In this document: positions 1 through 9,679 of the stretch, in pieces
Position numbering within the stretch: the first letter of the stretch is position 1
How the letters are laid out: every line of letters begins with the position of its first letter
Virus record (IMG/VR): IMGVR_UViG_3300048591_001657
Location: 1-35,471 of that record
Length of the DNA: 35,471 nucleotides
Reading direction: 5' to 3' (one strand)
From: a virus
Translations under genes and position numbers: made by a program
The notes under the pieces: generated by a model
The model's input: only the letters and a program-made list of their open reading frames with translations
Told to the model about the DNA's origin: nothing
Database searches by the model: none

Positions 1-825
1 GATAATTGAATCACGACGAACTTTTTCACGCAGTTCGATCGTCCAAACACTCAACGGGTAGTCCTGCTCCGTTGCCTCTTCGAAAGCCGCTTCACCATTT
101 TTTACGTACTCCCTGCCATCGAATGAAATGTTTGACAGCGTCAGAATCCGATTGAGCTTCTTTATCAGCCAGGGAGGGACACCAACAGGGTTCACTGTCC
201 CAATACCTACCTGCAGTTGATAAATCTCATAGCCGACACCTTTCAGCGTTTCAAGATTATAATCCTCGTCTTCGTATTCTGTGTGGCTACTCGTCGGCTG
301 CTTCATCTTCAACAATCCAGGTATCCTCATCCGCGGCCTAAATCCTGTCTCAAAGAACATCCCGTCCTTAAATTCTCTGTGAAAGTACTCCAAACAAAGA
401 GAATTTTCAATTCTTTCAGAAAGTTTAAAAGAATAAATAAATACCACAGGTGTACCAGAACCGAGTTCCAATTGCAGATAGTAATCGCCCTCATCGAATA
501 TCGACTGAGGCAACGCTGCTTCATAAATAAACTCTGTCGGATCGTATACGTTCTGCCGGACCTGACTAACGGACGTCGTCGCCAGTACGGTGCCATCACA
601 TTTGCACTGCTTGACTGTAATGGGACCGTAGGTTGAAATAAATTGAAGTGGGATACTGTCTGATTTTTGCCACAGCGGAGGCCAAACAACATGCTGCTCC
701 CAACTCTCAATGGTCTCCTCAAATGACCAGGCGTCGATATGTCGGGAAACATACGCCGGCACTTCGTCAGGCGTCATCTTCACAAAGTGAACCGGATTTA
801 GGTATGGTATCTTAAAAACTGCCAT
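1..825 (-). CDS. Tail-region protein, open at window edge
   Basis: The ATG at 825-823 lies directly after the stop of the upstream gene (826-828), and the frame stays open for 275 codons to base 1, so the C-terminus is outside the window. The protein begins MAVFKIPYLNPVHF and is rich in aromatic and beta-type residues, with no signal peptide or membrane segment. I do not recognise a family. It is the third gene downstream of the tape measure direction (tape measure, 746-residue protein, this one), the usual place of distal tail, baseplate or tail-tip proteins. That role is inferred from position only. The plus-strand frame over 217-636 and the other minus frame over 327-752 are shadows. Confidence 0.85.
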   Translation of the reverse strand, partial: MAVFKIPYLNPVHFVKMTPDEVPAYVSRHIDAWSFEETIESWEQHVVWPPLWQKSDSIPLQFISTYGPITVKQCKCDGTVLATTSVSQVRQNVYDPTEFIYEAALPQSIFDEGDYYLQLELGSGTPVVFIYSFKLSERIENSLCLEYFHREFKDGMFFETGFRPRMRIPGLLKMKQPTSSHTEYEDEDYNLETLKGVGYEIYQLQVGIGTVNPVGVPPWLIKKLNRILTLSNISFDGREYVKNGEAAFEEATEQDYPLSVWTIELREKVRRDSII

Positions 826-3066
826 TTACATTACGAATTTTGAAAGATCAACATCAGGGGCACACAGCAACTTCAGCGACTGGGACTCCTCTGTATTTAT
901 TGCTATCGATACTTTTACATTGAAACCTTTGTATGTCTCACCATTCCAATCGAACGAAAAGCACCGATTTGGGTTAGCCTCTAAAAGATCGATCAGATCC
1001 TGAGGAACCTCTGTTTCAAATTCAAAATAGAGTGGCTTGAAGAGTTTTCCGCCCAGCGAACTAATCGCAATGGCAGCCTTCTCCGCTATCGTCAGACCGT
1101 CGAGAGTCGTCAACAAATCTTTGTTTCGATCTGTACTGGTAAATTCGAGGTTTGTATTATCAAAAGGATGAAAGACCGACCTCAGCCAGGGACCATTTTT
1201 TAAAGCCAGTCGTTTCGGCGTTAACTCCTCAATATTGAATACATCAGATGTAGGCACGCCCTCTATAGTGTCATAATTCTTACGGGTCAGTTCATGCGGC
1301 AATCCGGAAACAATAGTCAAGGTTACCGGCGCGCCAGCGACGTTAGTCACAGGCTCTTCGACCACTATGATGATTTGCCCCAACAAAGGCAAAAGAGACA
1401 CCACAGTAAACGGCCCCGGGTTGGTAGTGTCTGACGTTATAAATTTTGTGCCTGGCTGTACCGGTATGGATGATGATACCGCTCCAATGGTATACTGACC
1501 TCCCAAATCCTGAAAGGCGACAAAACTATCGCTGTATTGACTCGGAAGCGGAGTGACATTCAAACAAAAAACCTTGTTATCTGCAGAGTCGTCCGTCGTC
1601 GTCTTTCCATCCAAATTGATCCGTGTGATCTCAATTTCATAAGGGTCTGAACTGTACGGGCTCAACATCGTTAAATCCCGCACAACCCGAGTAATTTCAG
1701 ATTGTAAATTCAGCGAACCATTAAAGGCAAACTTTCCATTCACATCCTCCACGTCAGGTGGCTGCCAACCCATTTTCAACTTGTTCCCTTGTAAATCCGT
1801 TGCGAAGGACCGTTTGAAATTCTTCACACTCCCCAAATGGATTGGGTCACTTGCGTTGTAGTATTTCTCGCGAGGCGCAATTTCAATTTTACTATTGATA
1901 ATGCCCTCGCCGGCAAAATGTACCGGGTTACAATGGTCATAAAACTGCGCTAAACTTGTCTTTATAACTGCCCCTTCCAATCCCCTAACAGCATCTCCTG
2001 AAGTCAAAACCAAGTTGCTCTCTTCCTGCAAAAGAGTACTAACAGCATCGTCAGCGTTACCTGTGATTTTTTCAACCAACTTCCGAAAAAGGTCGTAGGG
2101 CTTGAATGCCTTCACAAATGTTTCCTGGTACCGCGACTCATACTTGATCGTAAATGTGGACTCGTTCAACACCATCGTATCGAGGCCTCCGACTGGCAAA
2201 ATGATCAAAAACCATTTCTCGTTTTCCTCGCTGTCGAACTGAAACGTGAAATCGTCAATTCTCCCCGATGACACTAATGCACTCGCCACCAGTAGGTTTT
2301 TGCCGAGGCTCGACTTCAACCTTAGTTCAACGCTTGTGGCGTTGCTTAAACTTGTCCAACTCAGTGAACCTTTCAATTCAATATCGTCAATGGCCTGGGC
2401 CGTTACCAGAAAGTATTTATCAGATGTCGATAAGTCACCCGGCTCGTCCTCCTTAAAAACCGTGAAGGTCGCGACGCCAAAAGCCGCACCCTCTTTGTTG
2501 ATAAATGACAAGCCCAATAAGTTATTACCGACACTCAGCCCCGTTTGAGATAGCCAGGTATGGCTTTCCTGAAGCGGTAAACCGTCCATTTTGACCAGAA
2601 TTGCATCGTCATCAAACGGAATTTCGAAAACAGTCGATTCCTTTGCTTTCAGTAATTTATCCAGACCGCCCTCCATGATGCTGCAGCTAACGAAATCCTC
2701 CTCGTCCTTCATTGTCGATAAATCGATTTCCCCTTTGTAGAGGTACTCGTATCGCTGCCGAAAAGTAGTGTCATCCGTGTAAGTTTTCAGCCGCTGAATG
2801 ACGTGAAACAGTTTGTGCTCATAGTTAACGTTGTAAGCGTAGTGACGGATTATCCTGGCTGCATCGAGCACATATTGAAGCGGCGTCGTGAAAGTCCTTT
2901 GGATGCCATACCGGTTGTTGATACGCTCCCAGGAGATAACCACATCCTTTGCGCCAGCAGGAGGATTCTGCAAATGCTTTGGCTGTGAAGATGGTGTTAC
3001 CACTCCATTTACAACCGACAAACTCCGGCCGTCCTCCTCTGTTATAAAGTGCACATTTGTTCTCAT
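826..3066 (-). CDS. Large tail-associated protein, probable distal tail or baseplate component
   Basis: 746 residues. Its ATG overlaps the tape-measure stop by one base (TGATG at 3068-3064), indicating translational coupling. The protein looks like a multidomain beta-rich structural protein with no signal peptide or transmembrane stretch. Residues about 60-130 are rich in Tyr, Arg and Lys. The middle contains many short beta-type segments, and the C-terminus includes an FxFDWNGETYKGF segment. No named family can be assigned from sequence. The position immediately after the tape measure in a siphovirus tail operon is where distal tail and tail-hub proteins are encoded, and the large size fits. 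The structural role is therefore likely and the exact role unknown. Confidence 0.75.
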   Translation of the reverse strand: MRTNVHFITEEDGRSLSVVNGVVTPSSQPKHLQNPPAGAKDVVISWERINNRYGIQRTFTTPLQYVLDAARIIRHYAYNVNYEHKLFHVIQRLKTYTDDTTFRQRYEYLYKGEIDLSTMKDEEDFVSCSIMEGGLDKLLKAKESTVFEIPFDDDAILVKMDGLPLQESHTWLSQTGLSVGNNLLGLSFINKEGAAFGVATFTVFKEDEPGDLSTSDKYFLVTAQAIDDIELKGSLSWTSLSNATSVELRLKSSLGKNLLVASALVSSGRIDDFTFQFDSEENEKWFLIILPVGGLDTMVLNESTFTIKYESRYQETFVKAFKPYDLFRKLVEKITGNADDAVSTLLQEESNLVLTSGDAVRGLEGAVIKTSLAQFYDHCNPVHFAGEGIINSKIEIAPREKYYNASDPIHLGSVKNFKRSFATDLQGNKLKMGWQPPDVEDVNGKFAFNGSLNLQSEITRVVRDLTMLSPYSSDPYEIEITRINLDGKTTTDDSADNKVFCLNVTPLPSQYSDSFVAFQDLGGQYTIGAVSSSIPVQPGTKFITSDTTNPGPFTVVSLLPLLGQIIIVVEEPVTNVAGAPVTLTIVSGLPHELTRKNYDTIEGVPTSDVFNIEELTPKRLALKNGPWLRSVFHPFDNTNLEFTSTDRNKDLLTTLDGLTIAEKAAIAISSLGGKLFKPLYFEFETEVPQDLIDLLEANPNRCFSFDWNGETYKGFNVKVSIAINTEESQSLKLLCAPDVDLSKFVM

Positions 3067-6000
3067 CAGTCAATACCATTCATATCGAAATACTCTCGAT
3101 GGCCGCGCCGGTATTTGACAGCTCTCTGAGCCGGCGTCAAACCATTGAAATGTATTTCCCTTTTATTTTTGATAGTGCGATTAAGCGTGTTCAATCCCCT
3201 GCTCATAACTGACACTACAGGTTTTAGGTCAACGGATCCGTTATCCCTTTTGTCGAAATACTCCTGAGCCCGGCGCCGAACCCTTTCTGCATTCGCGTTG
3301 GCCAACCTCATATACAAGTCAGCATCTGGGAAAATCAAATCATCCCGCTTTACGTGTGTAACCGTGGGAGTCGTTCCGGAAACTTCCGTCGATCCGTCTG
3401 TGCTCAACTTTAATTCACGCTTGCCACCGTCACCCCAAATTGCAAAACCTTCATATTTATCGCCTGGGCCCTTACCAAATTTGTATCTGGGAATTTCTGT
3501 GGACAGAACTCTGAGAAGTTGTAAACCACCAATAGCACCAACCGCGATAGATAAAGGAATATTGGGCAAAGCCTCAGTGACTGCGCTGGCAGTATCGCCA
3601 ATTATCTTAGCAATCTGAGCGACCCTCTCAAACCTTGCGCGTTGCTGATCTACCCTGCGTTGCTCCGCTTCCAGGACTCTGCGGCGCGCTGCCGCTCTTG
3701 CCTCAATAATTGAAATTGCAGCTTCCCTACGCTCCTCATTGGCTATTGTCTGATTTACCAGCTCGATTTCCTTTTGAGACTTCTCGTCCAAAAGATCGAT
3801 CTGGTCCTGAATGGCATTCTTTTCTCGCTCAAATCCTGCGGTAAATAAACCTGCTGCCAGATCAATGATCTGTGACCGTGCATTTATTAAATAATCTACA
3901 GTTTGCTCCCACTCACTTTTTGTTTCTTCGGCTGCCTCTTTATTTGTACGAATGGTGAATTCGCTGAGTTCGCGCTCTAACTTGGCAAGTTCCCGAAGTG
4001 CCTTTTCCTTCTCGTCGTTCGACAATCCGCTGATTTTGACAACCTCGCGGTAATAAGCAATCTGCGCCAACAGGCTATTACGCAGATATTCAGCTTCAAT
4101 CCTTTGCTTTCTCTCCTCATATTCCTCTTTGCTGATGGCACCAGCAGCAAACAGTAAATTGAGATTCTTTAGCTCAGTATCTTTGTCGATCGACAAAACA
4201 CTCGCACGACTGTCATTCTCTTTGTTTAGTTTCTTCAGCGCTTGCTCAACCGCCTTCAGCTCCTCATTGGCTATTTCTTGCGCTTGAGCAATGATCAAAT
4301 CCTCCTCTTCCTGCCGTGCTTTAATTCGAGCCGCCGTAGTCTTCTCGATAAATTCCAAGCGCAATGCATAAATGTCGCGTTCGGCCTGCGCAATGATCAC
4401 TTTCCGCTGCGTTTCGGTTACACCTTCAGAATTCAATTCGAAATCCCGCGTTGCCTCGATCATCATTTTGCGCAGCTCAAACTCACGATCAAGCGCACGC
4501 TCCCTAGGACCGTCTTGAGTGCTGATATCTGCCTGGGCCGCGGACAGTTCGGCCTCAGCCTCCAATTGCAGCAGTAGTAAATCGAGCCGAGCACGACGCT
4601 CTTTTTCGGCATATTGTCGGGCATCGCGAAGCCTTTTATCGGCCCGCTCTTGTTCTTTTTTTCGAGCCTCTTCAGCAAGTGCGGCCTTCTCGTTTTCCTC
4701 GGCCAGCGCTATTTCATTTGTTTTATCAATAGCCTGTTTCCTTAGCTCTTCGAATTGTTTATTGTAGAGTCCTAGAAGTTGAAAAAGCCTCGCCTTCTCT
4801 TGTTTCGCAAACGTATCATACCATTTTGTGTCGGGTCCCAAACGGCTCAGCCCTGCCTGTGTTTCGCCTATAGCTTTGGAAATTTTATCTTGTTCCTCCA
4901 ATATGGCTCTAAGTTGATCCCTACGATTATCTTGTTCTGATTCGAAAATCCTATTCCTGTCATCCGTTTGTTGTCGAAGTTTGGCGAGCTGCAAATCACC
5001 GGCGGTGTCAATAATTTTGAGTTGTTCGTTGAGCAGGTCAATTTGCCGCTGCAGCGATTCGTTTAAATCATCCACTTCCTTTTTGGCCGCTGCTGTCTGC
5101 GTACCAAACAGACCCATGGAGTCAGCCATATCCAAAAGCATAGCAGCAACACCGAGTAATGCAATACTTTTCAGAGCAACCCCAAATCGTGCAGCAGCAG
5201 TAGCCCCTTTTCCGAAAAGAATACTACCCTGTTCGAGTACGGTATTGTAAAGTTTATTAGCGACAGTGCCCTTTGTTGTCAACTCATTAGCGATCGACTG
5301 AACGCCTTGAGCGACATTCTGAATCGCTACCAGTTTTTGGAGGGATCTTTCAACCGTCTGGGCATTGGCGCCAAAAGCAGTGGCCGCCCCCGCACCTATC
5401 TGCCACGCGGACGCCAGTAATTTCACTCCGCCGGCAAACAAATCAAACTGCCTGGTATCGGATGACAGCGCTTTAATTTCATCTTTTGTGTCGGCAATTT
5501 GATCGGTCAATTGCGCCAGACGCTTCTGAACATCAGTGTACACCTTCGTATTTCTCAAACCAGCGTCTTCTAACTCAATGAGGCGCTTCCGGAATTCACT
5601 GAGCTCCTTTTGTAAATCACCAGACTTCGCTGCAATATTTAAGAAACGAGGTTGTGTTGTAATCCGATCAAGAACCTCAAACTGTTTGGTAGTCTCTGCT
5701 AAACGGGCATTTATTTGACCGAGTTCGTCGGATCCGCCCTGCAACTTGAATCCAATTGGATTGGATTTACTCAGATTTTGCAGCTCATTTTGCCGGTTCT
5801 TCAGCGTCTCAATTTCTTTCTCTACATCCTTTAACGCATCAACAATAATTCGAGCGGACCCTTGATAGTTTCCCACGTTACGCTGAAACCGGCCTGAAGA
5901 CTGTTCCAACTCGCTCACAGCCTTATTGAGCGTATTGACGTTGTTGAGCAACTGAGCACCAATTTCACTTTGCCTGTCAGTCTCCGAAAGCTTATCCCAT

Positions 6001-6542
6001 GCCATCTGGGCGAGCGACAACTGAGCTCGCATCTCATTAAGGGACCCCTCTGCCGCCTGTGCTTCCTTTTCTAAATTCTTAAGCGAGAGATTCACCTGTT
6101 GCTGGGAAACCGAAAAAGCTGTCTGTTGCTCCTTTATTTTAGCCAATGAAAGCAGGTACTGCTCTTCAGAAATCTTTCCATCCTTAAAGGCTTTTTCAAC
6201 CTCCTTTTTCGAGGCAGCCAATCTCTTCATCGCGATTTCATTCGCTGCCGCTACTGCCGCCAGTTCAGAATAGCTACTACTCGCAATTTTTGCTGCTTGT
6301 GCCGCAACCTTTTCTGACTCCGCCAGTTTCTTATTGGCCTCCGTTGCTTTTTCAAATTCCTTCACCGCCTCTTTTGTCACTTGAACCGTTTCCGTCATAC
6401 CGACCGGTGTACCCAGACGGAACCGATAGCCATCCAATTTCTTGAAGGCCTCATAAACCTTGTTCAGTTCCTTCAGGACAAACTCTGTATCCTGAGCAAA
6501 ACCGGTTCGGTCAACGTACTCTTCTATTTTATCCTCGTCCAT
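3066..6542 (-). CDS. Tail tape measure protein
   Basis: 1158 residues, mostly heptad-like alpha-helix rich in Ala, Glu, Lys and Gln. A central hydrophobic, Ala/Gly-rich stretch at about residues 370-480 (around AGGVKLLASAW and LLGVAAMLLDMAD) is interrupted by a long polar coiled coil from about 490 to 960. This is the layout of siphovirus tape measures, which set tail length and sit inside the tube before ejection. A second Ala/Ile-rich patch is near residue 1010 (IPLSIAVGAIGGLQLL). It is by far the longest gene in the window, follows chaperone-type genes, and is followed by tail-tip genes, as expected. The start overlaps the upstream gene by 14 bases. No peptidase or lysozyme domain is visible. 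Confidence 0.93.
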   Translation of the reverse strand: MDEDKIEEYVDRTGFAQDTEFVLKELNKVYEAFKKLDGYRFRLGTPVGMTETVQVTKEAVKEFEKATEANKKLAESEKVAAQAAKIASSSYSELAAVAAANEIAMKRLAASKKEVEKAFKDGKISEEQYLLSLAKIKEQQTAFSVSQQQVNLSLKNLEKEAQAAEGSLNEMRAQLSLAQMAWDKLSETDRQSEIGAQLLNNVNTLNKAVSELEQSSGRFQRNVGNYQGSARIIVDALKDVEKEIETLKNRQNELQNLSKSNPIGFKLQGGSDELGQINARLAETTKQFEVLDRITTQPRFLNIAAKSGDLQKELSEFRKRLIELEDAGLRNTKVYTDVQKRLAQLTDQIADTKDEIKALSSDTRQFDLFAGGVKLLASAWQIGAGAATAFGANAQTVERSLQKLVAIQNVAQGVQSIANELTTKGTVANKLYNTVLEQGSILFGKGATAAARFGVALKSIALLGVAAMLLDMADSMGLFGTQTAAAKKEVDDLNESLQRQIDLLNEQLKIIDTAGDLQLAKLRQQTDDRNRIFESEQDNRRDQLRAILEEQDKISKAIGETQAGLSRLGPDTKWYDTFAKQEKARLFQLLGLYNKQFEELRKQAIDKTNEIALAEENEKAALAEEARKKEQERADKRLRDARQYAEKERRARLDLLLLQLEAEAELSAAQADISTQDGPRERALDREFELRKMMIEATRDFELNSEGVTETQRKVIIAQAERDIYALRLEFIEKTTAARIKARQEEEDLIIAQAQEIANEELKAVEQALKKLNKENDSRASVLSIDKDTELKNLNLLFAAGAISKEEYEERKQRIEAEYLRNSLLAQIAYYREVVKISGLSNDEKEKALRELAKLERELSEFTIRTNKEAAEETKSEWEQTVDYLINARSQIIDLAAGLFTAGFEREKNAIQDQIDLLDEKSQKEIELVNQTIANEERREAAISIIEARAAARRRVLEAEQRRVDQQRARFERVAQIAKIIGDTASAVTEALPNIPLSIAVGAIGGLQLLRVLSTEIPRYKFGKGPGDKYEGFAIWGDGGKRELKLSTDGSTEVSGTTPTVTHVKRDDLIFPDADLYMRLANANAERVRRRAQEYFDKRDNGSVDLKPVVSVMSRGLNTLNRTIKNKREIHFNGLTPAQRAVKYRRGHREYFDMNGID

Positions 6543-7245
6543 TTCGCTCCCGATTTAGTTGATCCAGATATTTATTCAGCTGGTGTACACGATTGCAATA
6601 CTCAAAAACAGTTATGTTGTCTGTGATGGAAAACCCGACATGATTGCTCAATGCGATCAACACCCCCTGAAAATGCCGGCGTGTGGGCTTGGTTGTTTCT
6701 TTTTGCTGCTTTTCCTGCATTGCCTCCAATTGACTGCTTTTTAACTTGATGTCAATGAGGATTGATTTACTTCGGTTGATCGCCCGATCCAAGGCCTTAT
6801 CGTAGTCCTCCGGAAGCTTCGGATTGAGGTTCAAATTGTATCCGAGATACTTGGTCAGCAGTCTCGCCAGCTTCTCATTATAATACCGACGCAACACACC
6901 AACCAGTTCCAATATCTGCTCATAGAGGAGATTCAGCCTGTTGATTTCGCGCATCGTTTTATTTAGCAGATCAAATTCTCCGTCTTTCATCACCTCCGCG
7001 TATTCACGCTGCACCTGGTCAAACGCCGTCAACAGATCCCGTTCAGTCGGTGTCCCGGATATCACCAATGCGAAAAGGTTGTCATCAACAACCAGATCGA
7101 TAAAGCGAGACAAAGGCAGATCATCAATGCTGCGAAACAACTTCAACGACGAGCATTCGGTTGGCGATTGCTTGATCGTGCTCGCAGTATCTGAATTCGA
7201 GCCCTTCTCGGTAGATGGCAACTGTTTTTTCTTGCGCTTGAGCAT
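6529..7245 (-). CDS. Putative tail assembly chaperone-type protein
   Basis: 238 residues. It starts with a very basic tail (MLKRKKKQLP), then a helical region with a negatively charged core (residues about 40-130) and a Lys/Gln-rich stretch near 170-180. It overlaps the tape-measure start by 14 bases at its end and overlaps the preceding 66-residue frame by 122 bases at its beginning. In siphoviruses the one or two genes immediately before the tape measure normally encode tail assembly chaperones, often as overlapping frames. I assign this role from position and overlap only; no sequence motif proves it. It could instead be an unrelated structural gene. Confidence 0.6.
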   Translation of the reverse strand: MLKRKKKQLPSTEKGSNSDTASTIKQSPTECSSLKLFRSIDDLPLSRFIDLVVDDNLFALVISGTPTERDLLTAFDQVQREYAEVMKDGEFDLLNKTMREINRLNLLYEQILELVGVLRRYYNEKLARLLTKYLGYNLNLNPKLPEDYDKALDRAINRSKSILIDIKLKSSQLEAMQEKQQKETTKPTRRHFQGVLIALSNHVGFSITDNITVFEYCNRVHQLNKYLDQLNRERNGRG

Positions 7246-7324
7246 ACTGTTTCGCTAATTGACGGACCCTCGCCAGTTCCTCCGCCTGACCACGCGGCCC
7301 CGTAATACAACTCTCACAACTCAT
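7124..7324 (-). CDS. Small N-terminal CxxC protein overlapping the next gene
   Basis: 66 residues beginning MSCESCITGPRG, then a mostly helical stretch (EELARVRQLAKQYAQAQEK). Its ATG at 7324 is 4 bases after the stop of the upstream gene. It shares 122 bases with the following gene, which is read in the +1 frame relative to it. The CxxC at the very N-terminus could bind metal or form a disulfide, but one pair alone is weak evidence. The tight spacing to the upstream gene supports translation. The long overlap could mean a chaperone pair analogous to gpG/gpGT, or simply two genes sharing sequence. No canonical slippery site in the right phase was found. Confidence 0.5.
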   Translation of the reverse strand: MSCESCITGPRGQAEELARVRQLAKQYAQAQEKTVAIYREGLEFRYCEHDQAIANRMLVVEVVSQH

Positions 7325-7328
7325 TTCA

Positions 7329-7817
7329 TTAGTTTTTTCTCATTCGTAAACCCAATTTCTCAAACATCTTGTCACTCAAAACCGGCATCAGGTAGTCTTT
7401 CAGAAATATTCGCTTGTAGCTGCCACCCAAACCGTTGATGTTTTTATATTTATCCGCAATCTCATCGCCTTCACCCCAGGTCGTCGTATGGAGAATCACA
7501 TCCGGCAATACAACCACCTTTCGACTCTCATAATAGTATCCGTTTATGTATAAGTTGGGCGTGCCCGGATTTCTCCTAATGTTCGGCGTGATTTTGTCCT
7601 TCCAATCCGAATAAGCTGCAGCATCCTGGTATGTTTCGAAATACGGATCCTCGAAATAACTCGGGCGGATATCGGTTCCTAGTTTTGTTTTACCGTCATA
7701 CAACTGCTCCTTGTTCAAATCCTCGAAATCGGTTTCCACTTCTTTCATTGCCTGATACACGACAAGGTCTGTGTTCAGTTCTTTAAACTTTCGCATCATA
7801 GAAAGAATGGTAGCCAT
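7329..7817 (-). CDS. Hypothetical tail-module protein
   Basis: 162 residues, starting MATILSMMRKFKEL. Helical acidic N-terminal third, then a Tyr/Pro/Asn-rich middle (PNLYINGYYYE) and a basic C-terminus (KLGLRMRKN). No signal peptide, membrane segment or recognised motif. It lies between the tail tube protein region and the putative chaperones, with a 4-base gap to the next gene. By position it belongs to tail assembly; I cannot name the family. Confidence 0.75.
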   Translation of the reverse strand: MATILSMMRKFKELNTDLVVYQAMKEVETDFEDLNKEQLYDGKTKLGTDIRPSYFEDPYFETYQDAAAYSDWKDKITPNIRRNPGTPNLYINGYYYESRKVVVLPDVILHTTTWGEGDEIADKYKNINGLGGSYKRIFLKDYLMPVLSDKMFEKLGLRMRKN

Positions 7818-7871
7818 AGCAAAAAGGGCGGGCTTTTATACCCGCCCCTAACAATTGAGTGAATGAAAACT

Positions 7872-8048
7872 TTATTCTGTGTTGGCTGAGCCGTCCTGAT
7901 CAGTACCGGAAACCTGCTTTTTGCATGCATCATAAGCCTCGCGAAGCTTTTTCTTCGTCAAACCATGATGCTTATGCTCCTCGCAGAACTGCTCAAAGGT
8001 GACGCCGGCCGCCCACGACTCATTGAAATTGATTCCTTCGAATACCAT
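7872..8048 (-). CDS. Small hypothetical protein (58 residues)
   Basis: ATG at 8048-8046, TAA at 7874-7872. The product begins MVFEGINFNESWAAGV and ends GSANTE. It is mainly helical with clusters of His and Lys (EEHKHHGLTKKKLRE). It fills the otherwise empty space between the tail tube gene and the 162-residue gene, in the same orientation. A reading frame of this length with normal composition, in a gap of just this size, is good evidence for a gene. The helix plus basic patch after a short acidic start might be a small DNA- or protein-binding fold, but I recognise no family. Confidence 0.65.
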   Translation of the reverse strand: MVFEGINFNESWAAGVTFEQFCEEHKHHGLTKKKLREAYDACKKQVSGTDQDGSANTE

Positions 8049-8110
8049 TTGTCAAGTTTTAACGTGATTGAATTTCAGTTTGCAAGTCGAGGCTGAAACT
8101 CAAAACCGCT

Positions 8111-9082
8111 TTACTTGGTCAAGATCACCGGCAACAGTTCGATATTGGGCACATCTGCACCGTCCAAAACGGAGGGTACAGGGCCAAAGAATTTTATTTT
8201 AGCGCCGCTACTCAATGCTGTATGGGCTGTACTGTCCAAAGTCACGGTGAGCGCCTTCAACGTGTTATCTACAGCAACGGATGTGACAGCCATGGAAGTC
8301 GCGTAATTGGTACCAGTGCCAGCACCAAACGTCAGCGCAGCGATGGCCGCACCAAATTCGTCAAATATATTCAGGTCACCGCCCAACTTCGGTTGTTGGT
8401 TGTACATGCCCACCTTGTACACATTGTCCACATTGCTGAGATATACCAACTGTACCGGCTTCAATCCTTCAAAATCACTTGGAACAGTATCTTCCAACGT
8501 GATGTAGGTGCCGCGCTTTTCGAAATCATCTACCGAAAGGTAGCTGATGGTGATACGAGCCTGACCTGATTGCGCTGAAGCTCCGTCTTCAAAACCGGAA
8601 CCTTCAATATCAATGTAGGCCATCTCGCCTTTAAAATTGTTGGTATTGAGTGTGCCAGCTGCCGCTCCTGCACGATAACCCCAAACATTCTGGCCCTCAT
8701 CGAACGTATACACGGGAACAGTCTTGCCGTCAAATGCAAGGAGGCGCTGGTATTGATCCCAGCCGATTTCTACGGTGTAAGTGTAGGAAGGCTTCCCCTT
8801 CGTCAAACGACGAGAAGGACCATGTTGCAGGTTTCCACGAGTCGCGGCGGGTGTGTTGATCGTCACCTCCCCCACTTCAGGGAAAGGAAACAGTTTGTTT
8901 GCGTTGCCCTGTGGCAACTTAATTGCCGCCTGGAACGCTGCTTTAAATGTCGCAGGATCGCCATATTCGGAAGCCGGAAACTCTTTGCTTCCGACAGTAA
9001 AATTTAAAGGACGCTTGCGTTTGGTATCGCAAAGTACGGGGCCGGTATTACCACCGATAAGGCCGCAAAGATTGGTAGACAT
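8111..9082 (-). CDS. Probable major tail (tube) protein
   Basis: 323 residues, rich in Gly, Thr, Val and Ala, with the alternating hydrophobic pattern of beta-barrel structural proteins and no membrane segment. The N-terminal two thirds (to about residue 240) would form the tube domain. The last 80 residues (LTFGAGTGTNYATSMAVTS onward) look like a separate Ig-like or decoration-type C-terminal domain, as in several siphovirus tail tube proteins. Position supports it: after the connector-type genes and before the chaperone and tape-measure genes. No sheath gene accompanies it, consistent with a long non-contractile tail. The assignment is by composition and order rather than a diagnostic motif. 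Confidence 0.7.
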   Translation of the reverse strand: MSTNLCGLIGGNTGPVLCDTKRKRPLNFTVGSKEFPASEYGDPATFKAAFQAAIKLPQGNANKLFPFPEVGEVTINTPAATRGNLQHGPSRRLTKGKPSYTYTVEIGWDQYQRLLAFDGKTVPVYTFDEGQNVWGYRAGAAAGTLNTNNFKGEMAYIDIEGSGFEDGASAQSGQARITISYLSVDDFEKRGTYITLEDTVPSDFEGLKPVQLVYLSNVDNVYKVGMYNQQPKLGGDLNIFDEFGAAIAALTFGAGTGTNYATSMAVTSVAVDNTLKALTVTLDSTAHTALSSGAKIKFFGPVPSVLDGADVPNIELLPVILTK

Positions 9083-9100
9083 GAGCTGAGTATTGTTGGG

Positions 9101-9679
9101 TTAACAAGTCTTGTTTGGGTTATAGAGTAGGGTTAGATTCACTCGAAAACAGTGCACAGGCTGTAAGTCAACATTTTTCAAACCTTGATCACGGAGGGAA
9201 CCGGGATATTCTCTCAACACATTCTCAATGCCGGTTTCAACGCTGGTTATACGGAATCCGAAAAATCCATACTGCCCAATAACATTCACCACTGAGCGCC
9301 TGAATTCCTCATCGCCCCGATAATCAATCTCCTCACCTATACCGTTCTTCAGCGCCAGTTTGCTGAGATTGCCGAAAAACACAAGGTGTATGTCCTGGCG
9401 AAACGATAGGCCCTCAGTTTGAGCTTGAAAGCCGATACCAAAAAACGACACGACGCTCAGGTTGTCATCCCAGTAGAGATCCTTTGAGTATTCGTTTTGT
9501 CCGTTATACACCTCCGCCACATACCCGTCCTCTCTTCGATTTCGGTAGCAACGACCGTGACAATGATACTGATCAGCATCTGCCAACCCCCACGCTGCAA
9601 TCAACTTGGAATGCATGTGTCGCTGCAACTTGGAAATATACCAGTCAACGCCGGTCGGATTAGCTTTCTGAATCAGCAT
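9101..9679 (-). CDS. Putative tail completion or terminator-type protein
   Basis: 192 residues, mixed alpha/beta with many aromatic residues (FFGIGFQAQ, YGFFGFRITSVETGIENV). The stretch YHCHGRCYRNRRE near residues 38-50 is rich in Cys, His and Arg and might bind metal, but no defined finger is present. It overlaps the preceding gene by 7 bases. Its size and its position just before the tail tube gene match head-tail connector, tail completion or tail terminator proteins of siphoviruses. This is an inference from gene order only. Confidence 0.6.
   Translation of the reverse strand: MLIQKANPTGVDWYISKLQRHMHSKLIAAWGLADADQYHCHGRCYRNRREDGYVAEVYNGQNEYSKDLYWDDNLSVVSFFGIGFQAQTEGLSFRQDIHLVFFGNLSKLALKNGIGEEIDYRGDEEFRRSVVNVIGQYGFFGFRITSVETGIENVLREYPGSLRDQGLKNVDLQPVHCFRVNLTLLYNPNKTC

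Noticed and set aside
217-636. Plus-strand frame of 139 codons
   Set aside because: Antisense to the open minus-strand gene that fits the tail operon.
7224-7231. GAAAAAAC on the minus strand as a -1 slippery site for the tail chaperone pair
   Set aside because: The phase is wrong: a -1 slip from the first frame does not enter the second, which needs +1.
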